49,013 nt of DNA from Ferruginibacter sp. GTDB taxonomy: Bacteria > Bacteroidota > Bacteroidia > Chitinophagales > Chitinophagaceae. The stretch's first letter is position 1, and each line of letters starts with the position of its first letter. The notes below the pieces were generated by a model. That model was given only the letters and a program-made list of their open reading frames with translations. It did not search any database and had not been told where the DNA came from. The position numbers and the translations under genes are program-made. The DNA is taken from contig JANYGZ010000003.1 in assembly GCA_025362235.1 (NCBI GenBank), forward strand, positions 1 to 49,013, written 5' to 3'. Shown piece after piece: positions 1 to 9,200 of the stretch.

Positions 1-177
1 AGTTTTCTCCGGTAACGGATCACCCGTTTCGTCTATTGCTACCGCTCCCATAAGGCAATAGGTAAAAATAAATTCATGATGAAAATGTTCAGCCACAGCT
101 TCCAATACTTTTATTGATTGCTGTGTTACTTCCGGACCAATGCCATCTCCGGTTATGATTGCTATATTTTTTTTCAT
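1..177 (-). CDS. leuB: 3-isopropylmalate dehydrogenase, N-terminal part (cut by window edge)
   Basis: This is the first 59 codons of a gene reading leftward out of the window. The protein starts MKKNIAIITGDGIGPEVTQQ. The ITGDGIGPEV signature is the N-terminal nucleotide-binding strand of the isocitrate/isopropylmalate dehydrogenase family. The family oxidatively decarboxylates 3-isopropylmalate in cytoplasmic leucine synthesis. Isocitrate or tartrate dehydrogenase would share this motif. The adjoining upstream 2-isopropylmalate synthase gene, 71 bp away on the same strand, makes LeuB much the likeliest reading. The start is the ATG at 177. Catalytic residues lie outside the window. Confidence 0.9.
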   Translation of the reverse strand, partial: MKKNIAIITGDGIGPEVTQQSIKVLEAVAEHFHHEFIFTYCLMGAVAIDETGDPLPEKT

Positions 178-248
178 GGTTATTTCCTAAAGGAAAATAT
201 TATGCCGGTTAATGAATTATAAAACATAAAACTCAATAGGGTAAATAT

Positions 249-1415
249 TTAAACAGCAACTTCTTTTTTATGTGCGTTCGCCAATTGCTTCAGGTCTTCT
301 TCCATCACTTCCTTTTTACTGTCAGCTACCAGTAAAAATTCCTGGTACAATGCATCAATATCATTCCTGTCGAACTGGTAACCTAATTTTTGAAAGCGAT
401 GTGCCAACGCACTGCGGCCACTCCTTGCTGTTAGTACAATTTTTGATTCTTCTGCACCGACTTCTGCTGGATTGATGATCTCGTAGGTTAATGCATCCTT
501 CAAAAATCCATCCTGGTGAATTCCGGAAGAATGAGAAAAAGCATTACTACCCACAATAGCCTTATTACATTGTACTGGCATACGCATAGTTTCAGTAACC
601 AGCTGGCTCATGGGATATAATTCTTTGGCATTTATATCGGTGTAAAAACCCATGCTTTTATGTTGCTTAATAATCATTACTACTTCTTCCAATGAAGTAT
701 TCCCGGCTCTTTCACCTAATCCATTGATAGTACATTCTATTTGTCTTGCGCCATTTATAATACCTGCAATAGAGTTGGCCGTTGCCAAACCAAGGTCATT
801 ATGGCAATGGCAGGATATAATTGCTTTATCTATATTAGGTACGTTGTTTACGAGGTAGGCAATTTTTTCACCATATTGATGAGGTAAGCAATACCCCGTA
901 GTATCCGGAATATTTACTACTGTTGCGCCGGCTGCAATTACCGCCTCCACTACTCTTGCCAGGTATTCATTACTGGTGCGGCCTGCGTCTTCAGCATAAA
1001 ATTCTACATCATCTACAAAGTTTTTAGCCCACTTTACACATTGAATAGCCCTTTGTAAAATTTCCTGCTGGGTAGAATTAAACTTTGATTTAATATGAAA
1101 ATCTGAAGTACCAATTCCTGTATGTATTCTAGGATGAACTGCATATTTAAGTGCTTCGCCGGCAACTTCGATATCTTTTTGCACGGCCCGGCTTAAGCCG
1201 CATACAGAAGCATTTTTTATAATCTTTGAAATTTCATTAACTGAGTTAAAATCTCCCGGAGATGAAATAGGAAAGCCGGCCTCAATAATATCAACGCCCA
1301 GTTCTTCCAGCTTCATGGCCAGCGTAATCTTTTCTTTAGTATTTAGTTTGCAACCCGGTACCTGCTCTCCATCACGAAGGGTAGTATCGAAAATGTGTAT
1401 CTTATTATTTGTCAT
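249..1415 (-). CDS. leuA: 2-isopropylmalate synthase, short form without the regulatory domain
   Basis: LeuA condenses acetyl-CoA with 2-oxoisovalerate, the first committed step of leucine synthesis. The 388-residue protein has the DRE-TIM barrel opening [10 protein letters not shown] (residues 9-18, metal-binding D10) and the metal-binding HxH at 203-205 (SCHCHNDLG). It also has the GLGERAGN signature and the linker region [10 protein letters not shown]. It ends about 70 residues after that linker, so the C-terminal LeuA dimer domain of the longer ~500-residue enzymes, which binds leucine for feedback inhibition, is absent. Homocitrate synthase is a related alternative, but the downstream leuB supports LeuA. 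The start is the ATG at 1415. Divergent from the gene at 1620. Confidence 0.92.
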   Translation of the reverse strand: MTNNKIHIFDTTLRDGEQVPGCKLNTKEKITLAMKLEELGVDIIEAGFPISSPGDFNSVNEISKIIKNASVCGLSRAVQKDIEVAGEALKYAVHPRIHTGIGTSDFHIKSKFNSTQQEILQRAIQCVKWAKNFVDDVEFYAEDAGRTSNEYLARVVEAVIAAGATVVNIPDTTGYCLPHQYGEKIAYLVNNVPNIDKAIISCHCHNDLGLATANSIAGIINGARQIECTINGLGERAGNTSLEEVVMIIKQHKSMGFYTDINAKELYPMSQLVTETMRMPVQCNKAIVGSNAFSHSSGIHQDGFLKDALTYEIINPAEVGAEESKIVLTARSGRSALAHRFQKLGYQFDRNDIDALYQEFLLVADSKKEVMEEDLKQLANAHKKEVAV

Positions 1416-1619
1416 AGAAATAGCTTGATTTTATACAGTAGGTTTAATTATTTTTGTTTTAGGGGCAGTTCAATTAAATAATTATTAGCCTTAGTGTACG
1501 AATTTACCTACATAAAATGGAGTTATTTAAACAAATTGTTACCTTTTTTACGCTTCGAAAACCAGCTATTTTTACATAAAACGCTTAACCAGTAAGGGTT
1601 TCAAAGAAATTAAATTACG

Positions 1620-3167
1620 ATGCCCAACCGCAGTACAGACACATTGTTTCAGCTAATTAAATCGCTTGAAAAGAGCGAAAAGCGCAATTTTAAGATATAT
1701 GCCAACCGCAATACATCAGGAGAAGAGCTAAAGATTGTGCAGCTTTTCGATGCGTTGGATAAAATGAACGAGTATGATGAGACCGTTTTATTAAGAAGAA
1801 ATGAAAATATAAAGAAACAGCAGTTAAGTAACCTCAAGGCCCATCTTTACAAACAGCTCCTGAGTAGCTTACGCTTAATAGACGATGTAACCAATATAGA
1901 TATACAGTTGAACGAGCAAATGGTATATGCCCGTATTTTATATAATAAGGGTATTTACCTGCAAAGCCTGAAAATATTGGACAGGATAAAAGATATTGCA
2001 AAAGCAAATAACCAGTTTACTTATTTTCAGCAGGCATTGTTTTTTGAGAAAAGTATTGAATCATTATATATTACAAGAAGCATTCAAAACAGGGCAGAGG
2101 AACTTAGTAAAGAAACTACTGAAATTAGCCATAGCCTGGTACTTTCTTCGCAGTTATCAAACCTTTCGCTGCAACTATACAGCTGGTATATACAAAACGG
2201 ACATAGCCGCAATGAAACAGAAGATGCTGCTGTGCAAAAATTTTTTATTGATAATTTAGGCGATAAGACTTCCCAGTGTAAATACTTTTACGAAAAGCTA
2301 TACCTGTACCAAAGCTATTGCTGGAATGCATTTATCCGCCAGGATTTTTTACAATATTACCGTTACACACAAAAATGGGTAGATCTTTTTGAGAAGGAAC
2401 CTTTTATGATTGCGATCGAAACAGGGCATTACATAAAAGGTATGCACAACCTGATGGGTTCCCATTTCGACCTTGGCAACCACAAAAAATTAATAGAAAC
2501 ATTAGCGGAATTTGACATTTTTTGTAATAGCTCCATTGTGTTGAATAATGTAAATAACCGTATACAATGTTTTGTGTACCGCACCATATCTACATTTAAT
2601 AAACATTTTTTGGAAGGTAGTTTTACGGAAGGCTTAGCAACAATTCCTGAAATTGAAACTAAGTTAAGTGAATACGAGAATTATATGGACAGGCATCGGA
2701 TATTGGTTATTGATTATAAAATTGCCTGCCTGTATTTTGGAAGCAGCAATTATGAAAAAGCTATTGATTATTTAAATAAAATTATCAACTGGAAAGTTGA
2801 CCTGCGTACTGATTTGCAATGCTACAGCAGGCTACTACACCTTATTGCCCATTATGAATTAGGTAATGACGACATTTTGGATTCACTAATAAAATCTGTT
2901 TACCGTTTTATGGCTAAGATGCAAAACCTTAGTGTTGTAGAAGAAGAGATATTTAAATTTATCAGGAAATCTTTTCACCTATCAGTTAAAACTATAAAAC
3001 CGGAGCTTGAAAAATTATTGATAAAATTAAAAACTTTAGAAAGTAACCGCTTTGAAACCCGTGCCTTTATGTACTTGGACATTATTTCGTGGCTGGAAAG
3101 CAAACTGGAAAACATACCGGTACAAGAAGTATTAAAACGTAAGTTTGCCGGAAAAAGAAACAACTGA
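1620..3167 (+). CDS. conserved hypothetical protein, helical repeat-like
   Basis: A 515-residue protein with no signal peptide or membrane segment, so probably cytoplasmic. I recognise no named family. The N-terminus (SLEKSEKRNFKIYANR) resembles proteins widespread in Chitinophagaceae and relatives. The body is almost wholly predicted helix, with paired helices typical of TPR-like or other alpha-solenoid scaffolds, for example around YNKGIYLQSLKILDRIKDIA (near residue 108) and YEKAIDYLNKII (near residue 380). It ends in a basic tail. It faces aroQ tail to tail with only 3 bp between stop codons. Its function cannot be stated from the sequence. Confidence 0.8.
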   Translation: MPNRSTDTLFQLIKSLEKSEKRNFKIYANRNTSGEELKIVQLFDALDKMNEYDETVLLRRNENIKKQQLSNLKAHLYKQLLSSLRLIDDVTNIDIQLNEQMVYARILYNKGIYLQSLKILDRIKDIAKANNQFTYFQQALFFEKSIESLYITRSIQNRAEELSKETTEISHSLVLSSQLSNLSLQLYSWYIQNGHSRNETEDAAVQKFFIDNLGDKTSQCKYFYEKLYLYQSYCWNAFIRQDFLQYYRYTQKWVDLFEKEPFMIAIETGHYIKGMHNLMGSHFDLGNHKKLIETLAEFDIFCNSSIVLNNVNNRIQCFVYRTISTFNKHFLEGSFTEGLATIPEIETKLSEYENYMDRHRILVIDYKIACLYFGSSNYEKAIDYLNKIINWKVDLRTDLQCYSRLLHLIAHYELGNDDILDSLIKSVYRFMAKMQNLSVVEEEIFKFIRKSFHLSVKTIKPELEKLLIKLKTLESNRFETRAFMYLDIISWLESKLENIPVQEVLKRKFAGKRNN

Positions 3168-3170
3168 TTT

Positions 3171-3584
3171 CTACAAAAAATTGTTTACGGCTAGGGCATA
3201 TCCTTTTAAACCAAGGCCACTGATTACTCCTTTAGCTTTTGCAGATATATGTGATAGTTTTCTAAATTCCTCTCTGCCAAAAATATTTGAAATATGTACT
3301 TCAATAACCGGGGTGGTAATTGCTGCAATGGTATCACCCAAGGCAACAGAGGTATGGGTATAGCCACCTGGATTTAAAATAATACCATCATAAGTAAATC
3401 CTATGCGTTGTATTTCATTAATAAGTTCGCCTTCAACATTGCTTTGAAAATAATGAAATTGTACCTTGGGAAATAATGCTCTTAATTCTTCCAGGTATTG
3501 CTCAAAAGTCTGGCTACCGTAAATTGTCGGTTCTCTTGTACCCAGCAAGTTTAAATTTGGACCGTTGATGATGGCGATGTTCAT
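3171..3584 (-). CDS. aroQ: type II 3-dehydroquinate dehydratase
   Basis: Converts 3-dehydroquinate to 3-dehydroshikimate in the shikimate pathway. The protein begins MNIAIINGPNLNLLG, the type II signature. It has the catalytic tyrosine loop (TREPTIYG), the NPGGYTHTS segment with the active-site histidine, and the substrate-binding EVHISN and FRKLSH segments. From the ATG at 3584 it is 137 residues, close to the usual ~145. A GTG six codons upstream is possible but leaves a non-conserved extension. No other aromatic-pathway gene is adjacent. Confidence 0.93.
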   Translation of the reverse strand: MNIAIINGPNLNLLGTREPTIYGSQTFEQYLEELRALFPKVQFHYFQSNVEGELINEIQRIGFTYDGIILNPGGYTHTSVALGDTIAAITTPVIEVHISNIFGREEFRKLSHISAKAKGVISGLGLKGYALAVNNFL

Positions 3585-3585
3585 T

Positions 3586-3656
3586 ATACGAATGTAAGAC
3601 ACGAATCAGGAAAAATAGCACGAATTTTAAAAATCGAATTACACGAATTAATACAA
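3586..3656. repeat. iterated CACGAAT-like motif upstream of aroQ
   Basis: The short spacer upstream of aroQ contains acgaatg, cacgaatc, cacgaatt and again cacgaatt within about 65 bp. Similar CACGAAT iterations are familiar in Bacteroidota intergenic DNA. No hairpin or ORF is evident. Function is unknown. Confidence 0.4.
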
Positions 3657-3692
3657 TTGATTATTTATTTAAATAAGATACCTTGTTCGATT

Positions 3693-4232
3693 TCAGTTTG
3701 GGTCGAAATGTTTAAGGCTTAATTCTTTCTCTATTTTAGAAATAAACTCTTTTTCAAAAGGTCCAAGTAGTTTTTTTCTTAATGACCAATTATACCATTT
3801 AATATCTCCCTCACCTTCACTACCACCGCTTCCATTTTTGTCAAACGCATAGGCAATGGAAAGCTCAGATGTTTTAGAAGTGTCCCAATATTCTTTATCG
3901 CCGGCATATTGTATAGTGTATTCATTTTCTCCATCGTTTACCTTAATATAAATAGTCACATAATTTACTGTGTCATTATAACGATTATTAATGATTGTAT
4001 CGTTTCTACCATTTGTCACATCTATCATGTAATTTTTTACAGTGTCACGTTTAATAAAGTCATTCTTAGAAATAACTTTTTCAACAGCCGACTGAAGAGA
4101 ATTTTTGTTTGCCTTGAAGCCATAAGATTTAATTGACCCATGCGATCCTCCAGTGATACAACCTTCAAATAATAATACAAACAATGAAAGCAATAATTTA
4201 AAAATATAATCGATATTACATTTTGAGGTCAT
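3693..4232 (-). CDS. putative lipoprotein of unknown function
   Basis: A 179-residue protein with an N-terminal hydrophobic stretch (residues ~11-21) ending in LFEGC. This fits a signal peptidase II lipobox with the acylated cysteine near residue 25. The mature part is polar with alternating strands (YVTIYIKVN, EYTIQYAG) and no recognised domain. It most likely sits in the periplasm or on the outer membrane. It lies alone between aroQ and carA and is not obviously in an operon with either. It is AT-rich like its surroundings. Confidence 0.65.
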   Translation of the reverse strand: MTSKCNIDYIFKLLLSLFVLLFEGCITGGSHGSIKSYGFKANKNSLQSAVEKVISKNDFIKRDTVKNYMIDVTNGRNDTIINNRYNDTVNYVTIYIKVNDGENEYTIQYAGDKEYWDTSKTSELSIAYAFDKNGSGGSEGEGDIKWYNWSLRKKLLGPFEKEFISKIEKELSLKHFDPN

Positions 4233-4310
4233 TAGATTGGGTTTTGATTTCGCCTAACACTACAATTTGGATACTTATTAGCAATTATCATCCTATAGCT
4301 ATCGGATTAA

Positions 4311-5417
4311 CTAATTATCCTTTATCGAAGCTATAAACTCATCAAATAAATAGCGGCTGTCGTGCGGACCAGGCGTTGCTTCAGGGTGATACTGAACAGA
4401 AAAAGCAGCTTTATCTTTTACACGTATCCCCTCAATAGAATCATCATTAAGGTTAAGATGAGTAATTTCTACTACCGCTGAAGCCCTTACTGCATCGGGG
4501 TTTACACCAAATCCATGATTTTGTGTGGTGATTTCACTTTTACCGGTAATAATATTTTTTACAGGATGGTTTAACCCCCTATGTCCATGGTGCATTTTAA
4601 AAGTAGGGATATCATTGGCAAGTGCCAGTAACTGGTGGCCAAGGCAAATTCCAAAAAGAGGTTTATCAAGGGCCAGAATTTGTTTTATTGTTTGTACAGC
4701 ATACTGCATGGGTGCCGGGTCTCCGGGCCCATTGCTGATAAAGTAACCATTAGGCTTAAATGCTTCCAGTTCTTCAAAACTGGTTTTGGCATTGTGCACC
4801 TTTACATAAGCTCCCCTTTCTACAAGGCAATTTAATATGTTTTTCTTGATACCATAATCCAATACAGCAACTCGTATTTTACTATCAGGGTTACCCAAAT
4901 AATAAGGTTCTTTGGTAGATACTACAGAAGCGAGTTCCAGCCCATCCATTGATGGTACTTTATCGAGCTGAGCCTGTAATAAAGCAACATCAATTATATC
5001 AGAAGATATAATACAGTTCATGGCACCTTGTGTACGCACATGGGCAACCAATGCCCTTGTATCTACCCCGTCAATTGCCACAACAGCCTGCTTTTCAAAA
5101 TATTGCTGTAAAGATTCATCCGCCATAAAGCGGGAATATTTTTCTTCCAGGTTTCTACCAATAACGCCTTTCACTTTTACGCCATCACTTTCTACATCAA
5201 TATCAATAACCCCATAATTACCAATATGCACATTGTTCATAATCAACACCTGGCCGTAATAACTTGGGTCTGTAAAAACTTCCTGGTAACCTGTCATTCC
5301 AGTATTGAAACAAATTTCTCCTGAAGTGGTGCCTATTTTACCAAAGGCCTGTCCGTAAAAAACGGTACCGTCTTTAAGCAATAAAATAGCCGGTTTTTTA
5401 TGTGTTGTAGCTGCCAT
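4311..5417 (-). CDS. carA: carbamoyl-phosphate synthase small (glutaminase) subunit
   Basis: Hydrolyses glutamine and passes ammonia to the large subunit CarB for carbamoyl phosphate, which feeds arginine and pyrimidine synthesis. The N-terminal CPSase small-chain domain has TSGEICFNTGMTGYQE. The class I amidotransferase domain carries the nucleophile in LFGICLGHQ (C258) and the HxE pair in QYHPEAT (H344, E346). The ATG at 5417 gives 368 residues; a TTG seven codons upstream is less likely. carB is not in this window. The gene follows the ribosomal cluster but is separated from rplQ by an intrinsic terminator, so it probably has its own promoter. Confidence 0.95.
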   Translation of the reverse strand: MAATTHKKPAILLLKDGTVFYGQAFGKIGTTSGEICFNTGMTGYQEVFTDPSYYGQVLIMNNVHIGNYGVIDIDVESDGVKVKGVIGRNLEEKYSRFMADESLQQYFEKQAVVAIDGVDTRALVAHVRTQGAMNCIISSDIIDVALLQAQLDKVPSMDGLELASVVSTKEPYYLGNPDSKIRVAVLDYGIKKNILNCLVERGAYVKVHNAKTSFEELEAFKPNGYFISNGPGDPAPMQYAVQTIKQILALDKPLFGICLGHQLLALANDIPTFKMHHGHRGLNHPVKNIITGKSEITTQNHGFGVNPDAVRASAVVEITHLNLNDDSIEGIRVKDKAAFSVQYHPEATPGPHDSRYLFDEFIASIKDN

Positions 5418-5540
5418 TATTTTCTGAAAGTTTTGCAAAGAAAAGGATTCGGTAATTGATTATACAAATATTTTTTTCACATTACAGGTTAATAAATGAT
5501 TACCCTAAACGGGCGGCCAATTTTTACCCGTTACATTCCA

Positions 5541-5570
5541 TAAAAAAAGCTCCGATAAAATATCGGAGCC
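5541..5570 (-). terminator. intrinsic terminator of the ribosomal protein/rpoA cluster
   Basis: A perfect 9-bp stem (GCTCCGATA at 5549-5557 with TATCGGAGC at 5561-5569) with a 3-nt loop is followed on the minus strand by seven T. It lies 24 bp after the rplQ stop and before carA. Confidence 0.93.
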
Positions 5571-5593
5571 TCATATAATTTAAAATTATTCAT

Positions 5594-6139
5594 TTATGCT
5601 TCTGGAGTAGCTTTATCATCTGTTGCTTCTTCTGCTTTTACTTCTACTGCTTCTTCAACTGCAGATGTATTAGCCGCTTTCTTTTTAGCTCCACCTCCAC
5701 CACTACGCCTTGTCTTTTTAGCCGGTTCTGCCGCTGCTGCTTTAGCAATGCTGTTACCGTAAATTTCGTTAAAATCAACCAATTCAATCATGGCCATTTC
5801 TGCATTATCACCGGTTCTTGCTCCTAATTTTATAACACGTGTATATCCACCTGGGCGGCTTGCAATTTTAGGGGCAATTACTGTAAACAATTCTTTTACG
5901 GCAGCCTTATCATTAAGGTAACTAAACACAATACGGTGATTGTGCATAATCTGCTCTTTGCTTGCTGTGCTTTTTGTTTTAGTGATCAATGGCTCAATGT
6001 AAGTACGTAAAGCCTTTGCTTTAGCCAAAGTAGTAGTAATTCTTTTGTAGGTGATTAGCTGGCAACCCAGGTTCATCAGCAACGCTTTTCTATGAGAAGC
6101 TGTTCTGCTTAAATTGTTATTCTTATTTCCGTGACGCAT
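5594..6139 (-). CDS. rplQ: 50S ribosomal protein L17
   Basis: L17 is a large-subunit protein near the exit tunnel. The N-terminus [20 protein letters not shown] is diagnostic, followed by the conserved [10 protein letters not shown] segment. At 181 residues it is longer than the ~120-residue bacterial core. The extra ~50 residues are an Ala/Lys/Glu-rich low-complexity tail ([12 protein letters not shown] and onward), a C-terminal extension of the kind seen in Bacteroidota L17. It is the last gene of the cluster, 94 bp after rpoA and just before a strong terminator. Confidence 0.97.
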   Translation of the reverse strand: MRHGNKNNNLSRTASHRKALLMNLGCQLITYKRITTTLAKAKALRTYIEPLITKTKSTASKEQIMHNHRIVFSYLNDKAAVKELFTVIAPKIASRPGGYTRVIKLGARTGDNAEMAMIELVDFNEIYGNSIAKAAAAEPAKKTRRSGGGGAKKKAANTSAVEEAVEVKAEEATDDKATPEA

Positions 6140-6233
6140 GACATTTATGCTTTAAATTCAGTTATACCGTGTCAGGATTTATAACCTACTTATGAAAAAT
6201 AATATGCTTAATGATGATTTTATAATTATCAAA

Positions 6234-7229
6234 TTATTCATCATCCAATTTCAACTTGCTTAAATCCATTCCAAAACCTAAACCTCTTTCAATTAAAACC
6301 TGTTCAATTTCACTTAAAGATTTTTGGCCAAAGTTTCTGAATTTCATCAGGTCTTCCTGTTCGTATTGAACCAGTTCGCTCAATGAATTAATTTTAGCAG
6401 CTTTTAAACAGTTAAAGGCACGTACAGAAAGATCAAGATCTTCTAAAGGCGTCTTCAACACTTTACGTAACTGTAAAGTTTGTTCATCAACAAGGTCTTC
6501 TTTTTTATCTTCTTTGGTATCAAAAGTGATGTTTTCATCAGTAATGATCATCAAATGCTGAATTAAAATACGACTCGCCTGTTTAACTGCTTCTTCAGGG
6601 TGAATAGTACCGTCAGTAACCACCTCCATGATCAGCTTTTCAAAATCAGTACGTTGTTCTACACGGGTATTTTCGATGGTATATTTTACATTCTTGATTG
6701 GAGTATAAATAGCATCTACAGCAATGTATCCAAAGTGTGAGCTTTTATCCTGGCTTTCTTCAGCTGGTACATAACCACGTCCTTTTCCGATAGTGATTTC
6801 GATCTCCAATTTAGCACTGCTATCCATTACGCAAAGAATAAGCTCAGGATTCATTACTTCAAAAGACAAAGAAGCTTCACCAATTGTACCGGCAGTAAGC
6901 TCAGTTTTATTTTTTATGGAAAGGGTAATTTTTTCATTACTTACTTCATGTTCAACTTTCTTCTTAAAGCGTACCTGTTTAAGGTTAAGGATTATTTCCG
7001 TAACATCTTCAGTGATACCCTTAATGGTAGCAAACTCATGGTCGGCACCAACAATGTTGATACCTACAATTGCATAACCTTCTAAAGAGTTTAATAAAAC
7101 CCTGCGAAGTGCGTTACCGATAGTAACACCATAACCTGGCTCAAGCGGACGAAATTCAAATTGTGCTTCAAAGTCATTTGCTTTTTGCAGAACAATTTTA
7201 TCGGGCTTAACAAAATTTAAAATGGCCAT
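6234..7229 (-). CDS. rpoA: DNA-directed RNA polymerase alpha subunit
   Basis: The dimerising scaffold of RNA polymerase. The N-terminal domain has EPGYGVTIGNALRRVLL, the dimer-interface signature. The C-terminal domain (about residues 260-331) carries the helix-hairpin-helix region LSVRAFNCLKAAKI...KFRNFGQKSLSEIE that contacts promoter DNA and activators. Length 331 is normal. It stands between rpsD (67 bp upstream) and rplQ, the classic alpha-operon order. Confidence 0.98.
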   Translation of the reverse strand: MAILNFVKPDKIVLQKANDFEAQFEFRPLEPGYGVTIGNALRRVLLNSLEGYAIVGINIVGADHEFATIKGITEDVTEIILNLKQVRFKKKVEHEVSNEKITLSIKNKTELTAGTIGEASLSFEVMNPELILCVMDSSAKLEIEITIGKGRGYVPAEESQDKSSHFGYIAVDAIYTPIKNVKYTIENTRVEQRTDFEKLIMEVVTDGTIHPEEAVKQASRILIQHLMIITDENITFDTKEDKKEDLVDEQTLQLRKVLKTPLEDLDLSVRAFNCLKAAKINSLSELVQYEQEDLMKFRNFGQKSLSEIEQVLIERGLGFGMDLSKLKLDDE

Positions 7230-7296
7230 TTGTATTTTGTTTTATAAGTTTAAAATTTGTGTGATGAGGATGTTTTCATAACTCATCATTGTTGTG

Positions 7297-7902
7297 TTAC
7301 TTGCTATACAATTCCACAATAAGTTGTTCCTTAATATTTTCAGGAACACTTTCTCTTTCCGGGTAAGCTATAAAAGTACCTTTCAATTCTGTTTCGCTAA
7401 AATCGATCCAATTGAATTTGGTATTTTTTCCACGAACGTTACCAGTAATAGCAGTATTAACAGCGCTCTTATTTTTTAAACCAACAGTTTCGCCTGGTTT
7501 CAGTGAATAAGAAGGAACGTTTAATACATCTCCATTAACAGTGATGTGTTTGTGGCTAACCAGCTGGCGTGCAGCCTGGCGGCTTGGAGCAATACCCATA
7601 CGAAACACAACATTATCCAAACGGGCTTCTAATAATTTGATAAGGTTTTCGCCTGTTACACCTTTACGCCTTGCAGCTTCATCAAATGTTTTGCGGAATT
7701 GTTTTTCCAGCAAACCATACGTGTATTTTGCTTTTTGTTTTTCACGCAACTGTAAAGCATATTCGCCTAAAGTTTTGCGTTTACGGGTTGCACCGTGCAT
7801 TCCCGGAGGGTTACTGTTTTTAGTTAACCACTTTCCGTTTCCTGTAATAGGCTCTCCGAAAATTCTGGAGATTTTTGTTTTGGGGCCTGTGTACCTTGCC
7901 AT
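7297..7902 (-). CDS. rpsD: 30S ribosomal protein S4
   Basis: Primary 16S rRNA binder. The protein starts MARYTGPKTKISRIFGEPI and has the S4 RNA-binding domain (LEARLDNVVFRMGIAPSRQAARQLVSHKHITVNG). Length 201 matches the family. The 147-nt spacer upstream (7903-8049) is long for this cluster. Read on the minus strand it has two ATGTCTGAT copies and a 7-bp hairpin arm pair (CAACATT/AATGTTG). S4 is the autogenous regulator of this operon in other bacteria, so a leader role is possible. Confidence 0.98.
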   Translation of the reverse strand: MARYTGPKTKISRIFGEPITGNGKWLTKNSNPPGMHGATRKRKTLGEYALQLREKQKAKYTYGLLEKQFRKTFDEAARRKGVTGENLIKLLEARLDNVVFRMGIAPSRQAARQLVSHKHITVNGDVLNVPSYSLKPGETVGLKNKSAVNTAITGNVRGKNTKFNWIDFSETELKGTFIAYPERESVPENIKEQLIVELYSK

Positions 7903-8049
7903 AATTATAATTGTGATTTTTTAGTGACGATACAACATTAAAAAATCTTAAAATGAATGTTGCACCCGTTATAAATTATTTTGATGTTGGATGTTTTCGT
8001 GTCTCAGTGTATTTAAATCAGACATAAATAAATCCCATATCAGACATTA

Positions 8050-8457
8050 CTATACTCTTCTCTTTTTTGGAGGACGGCAACCATTGTGTGGCAACGGTGT
8101 TACATCTTTAATCATATTGATTTCGATGCCTGACTGTGATAAAGACCTGATGGCTCCTTCACGGCCAGAACCTGGTCCTTTTACAAATACATCTACTCTT
8201 TTTAAACCTGCATCCATTGCAACTTTAGCTGCATCTGCTCCGGCCATTTGTGCCGCGTAAGGAGTATTTTTTTTACTTCCTTTAAAGCCCATTTTACCTG
8301 CACTAGACCATGAAATTACTTGTCCGGTTTTGTTTGTTAAACTGATAATGATGTTGTTAAAACTTGCAACGATGTGAGCATCTCCGTAGCTATCTACTTT
8401 TACTACTCTTTTTTTAGCGGCTGCTTTTGCGCTTTGAGCCTTTTGTGCTTTTGCCAT
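8050..8457 (-). CDS. rpsK: 30S ribosomal protein S11
   Basis: Small-subunit platform protein. The conserved [35 protein letters not shown] and [15 protein letters not shown] segments identify it. Length 135. An Ala/Lys-rich N-terminus precedes the core, as is usual. It is separated from rpsM by a 158-nt spacer with strong secondary structure (see the entry at 8458-8615). Confidence 0.98.
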   Translation of the reverse strand: MAKAQKAQSAKAAAKKRVVKVDSYGDAHIVASFNNIIISLTNKTGQVISWSSAGKMGFKGSKKNTPYAAQMAGADAAKVAMDAGLKRVDVFVKGPGSGREGAIRSLSQSGIEINMIKDVTPLPHNGCRPPKKRRV

Positions 8458-8615
8458 AATACTTTACAATAGGTAATCTTTTTAAAAAATGTATCCCGAT
8501 TTTTAATCGGGACTGAACCAACCCTCCTGCGACTTAAAGCTATCCGGCGTTTGTTCAATTATACTTAAGTCTATAAAAGCCGATACCAGGTATTACTACC
8601 CGGCATCTTATTTAA
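8458..8615 (-). promoter_or_regulatory. structured rpsM-rpsK spacer with terminator-like hairpin (candidate r-protein leader)
   Basis: Read on the minus strand, the spacer first offers GCCGGGTA...TACC...CGGC pairing. It then has a perfect 8-bp hairpin (TCCCGATT at 8494-8501 with AATCGGGA at 8505-8512) followed closely by TTTTTT, about 40 bp before the rpsK ATG. It therefore looks like an intrinsic terminator or attenuator inside a ribosomal operon. S4-responsive leaders have been described in Bacteroidia; whether this is one needs a covariance-model search. Confidence 0.5.
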
Positions 8616-8996
8616 TTATTTTTTAGCAACTTTCTTTTTGCCGGCAACAGTTTTCCGTTTGCCCTTACGGGTACGGCTGTTGGTACGGGTACGTTGTCCA
8701 CGTAAAGGCAAACCTTTACGGTGACGCAAACCACGGTAGCAAGCTATATCAAGCAAACGCTTAATATTCATCTGTACTTCACTGCGTAAAGCACCTTCAG
8801 TTTTAAACTCTGCGTTAATTACATTACGAATAGCGGTTTGTTCATCATCATTCCACTCATTTACTTTTTTATCGTATCTTATAGAAGCCTTATCTAAAAT
8901 ATACTGAGCAGTTGAACGGCCAATACCAAATATATAGGTAAGTCCAATTTCGCCTCTTTTGTTTTTTGGTAAATCTATACCGGCAATACGAGCCAT
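8616..8996 (-). CDS. rpsM: 30S ribosomal protein S13
   Basis: Small-subunit head protein bridging to the large subunit. It starts [20 protein letters not shown] and carries the helix-hairpin-helix region and the basic tail [20 protein letters not shown]. Length 126. It follows rpmJ by 59 bp in the standard spc/alpha order. Confidence 0.98.
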   Translation of the reverse strand: MARIAGIDLPKNKRGEIGLTYIFGIGRSTAQYILDKASIRYDKKVNEWNDDEQTAIRNVINAEFKTEGALRSEVQMNIKRLLDIACYRGLRHRKGLPLRGQRTRTNSRTRKGKRKTVAGKKKVAKK

Positions 8997-9055
8997 AATT
9001 TTATTAATTTGTTGATTTATTCATTAGTTTAAACAGCATTCGCTATTATCAATTA

Positions 9056-9172
9056 TTACCCCTGACGTTGTTTAAAACGTGGATTTTTTTTATTAATCAC
9101 AAATAATACGCCTTTTCTGCGTACAATTTTGCAATCAACACTTCTCTTTTTTATGGAAGCTTTAACCTTCAT
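9056..9172 (-). CDS. rpmJ: 50S ribosomal protein L36, zinc-less (C-minus) form
   Basis: A 38-codon gene. The protein starts [20 protein letters not shown] and ends NPRFKQRQG. Zinc-binding L36 carries Cys11, Cys14, Cys27 and His33 (E. coli numbering). Here these positions are Ser11, Cys14, Asn27 and Phe33, so only one of four ligands remains and the protein cannot form the usual zinc ribbon. This matches the C-minus paralogue class common in Bacteroidota. It sits 28 bp after infA and 59 bp before rpsM. Confidence 0.96.
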   Translation of the reverse strand: MKVKASIKKRSVDCKIVRRKGVLFVINKKNPRFKQRQG

Positions 9173-9200
9173 TGTTGTAATTTTTATTTATTAATACCTG

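Noticed and set aside
1416..1619. Leucine attenuator upstream of leuA
   Set aside because: The region was searched on the minus strand; no Leu-rich short ORF and no alternative hairpins were found.
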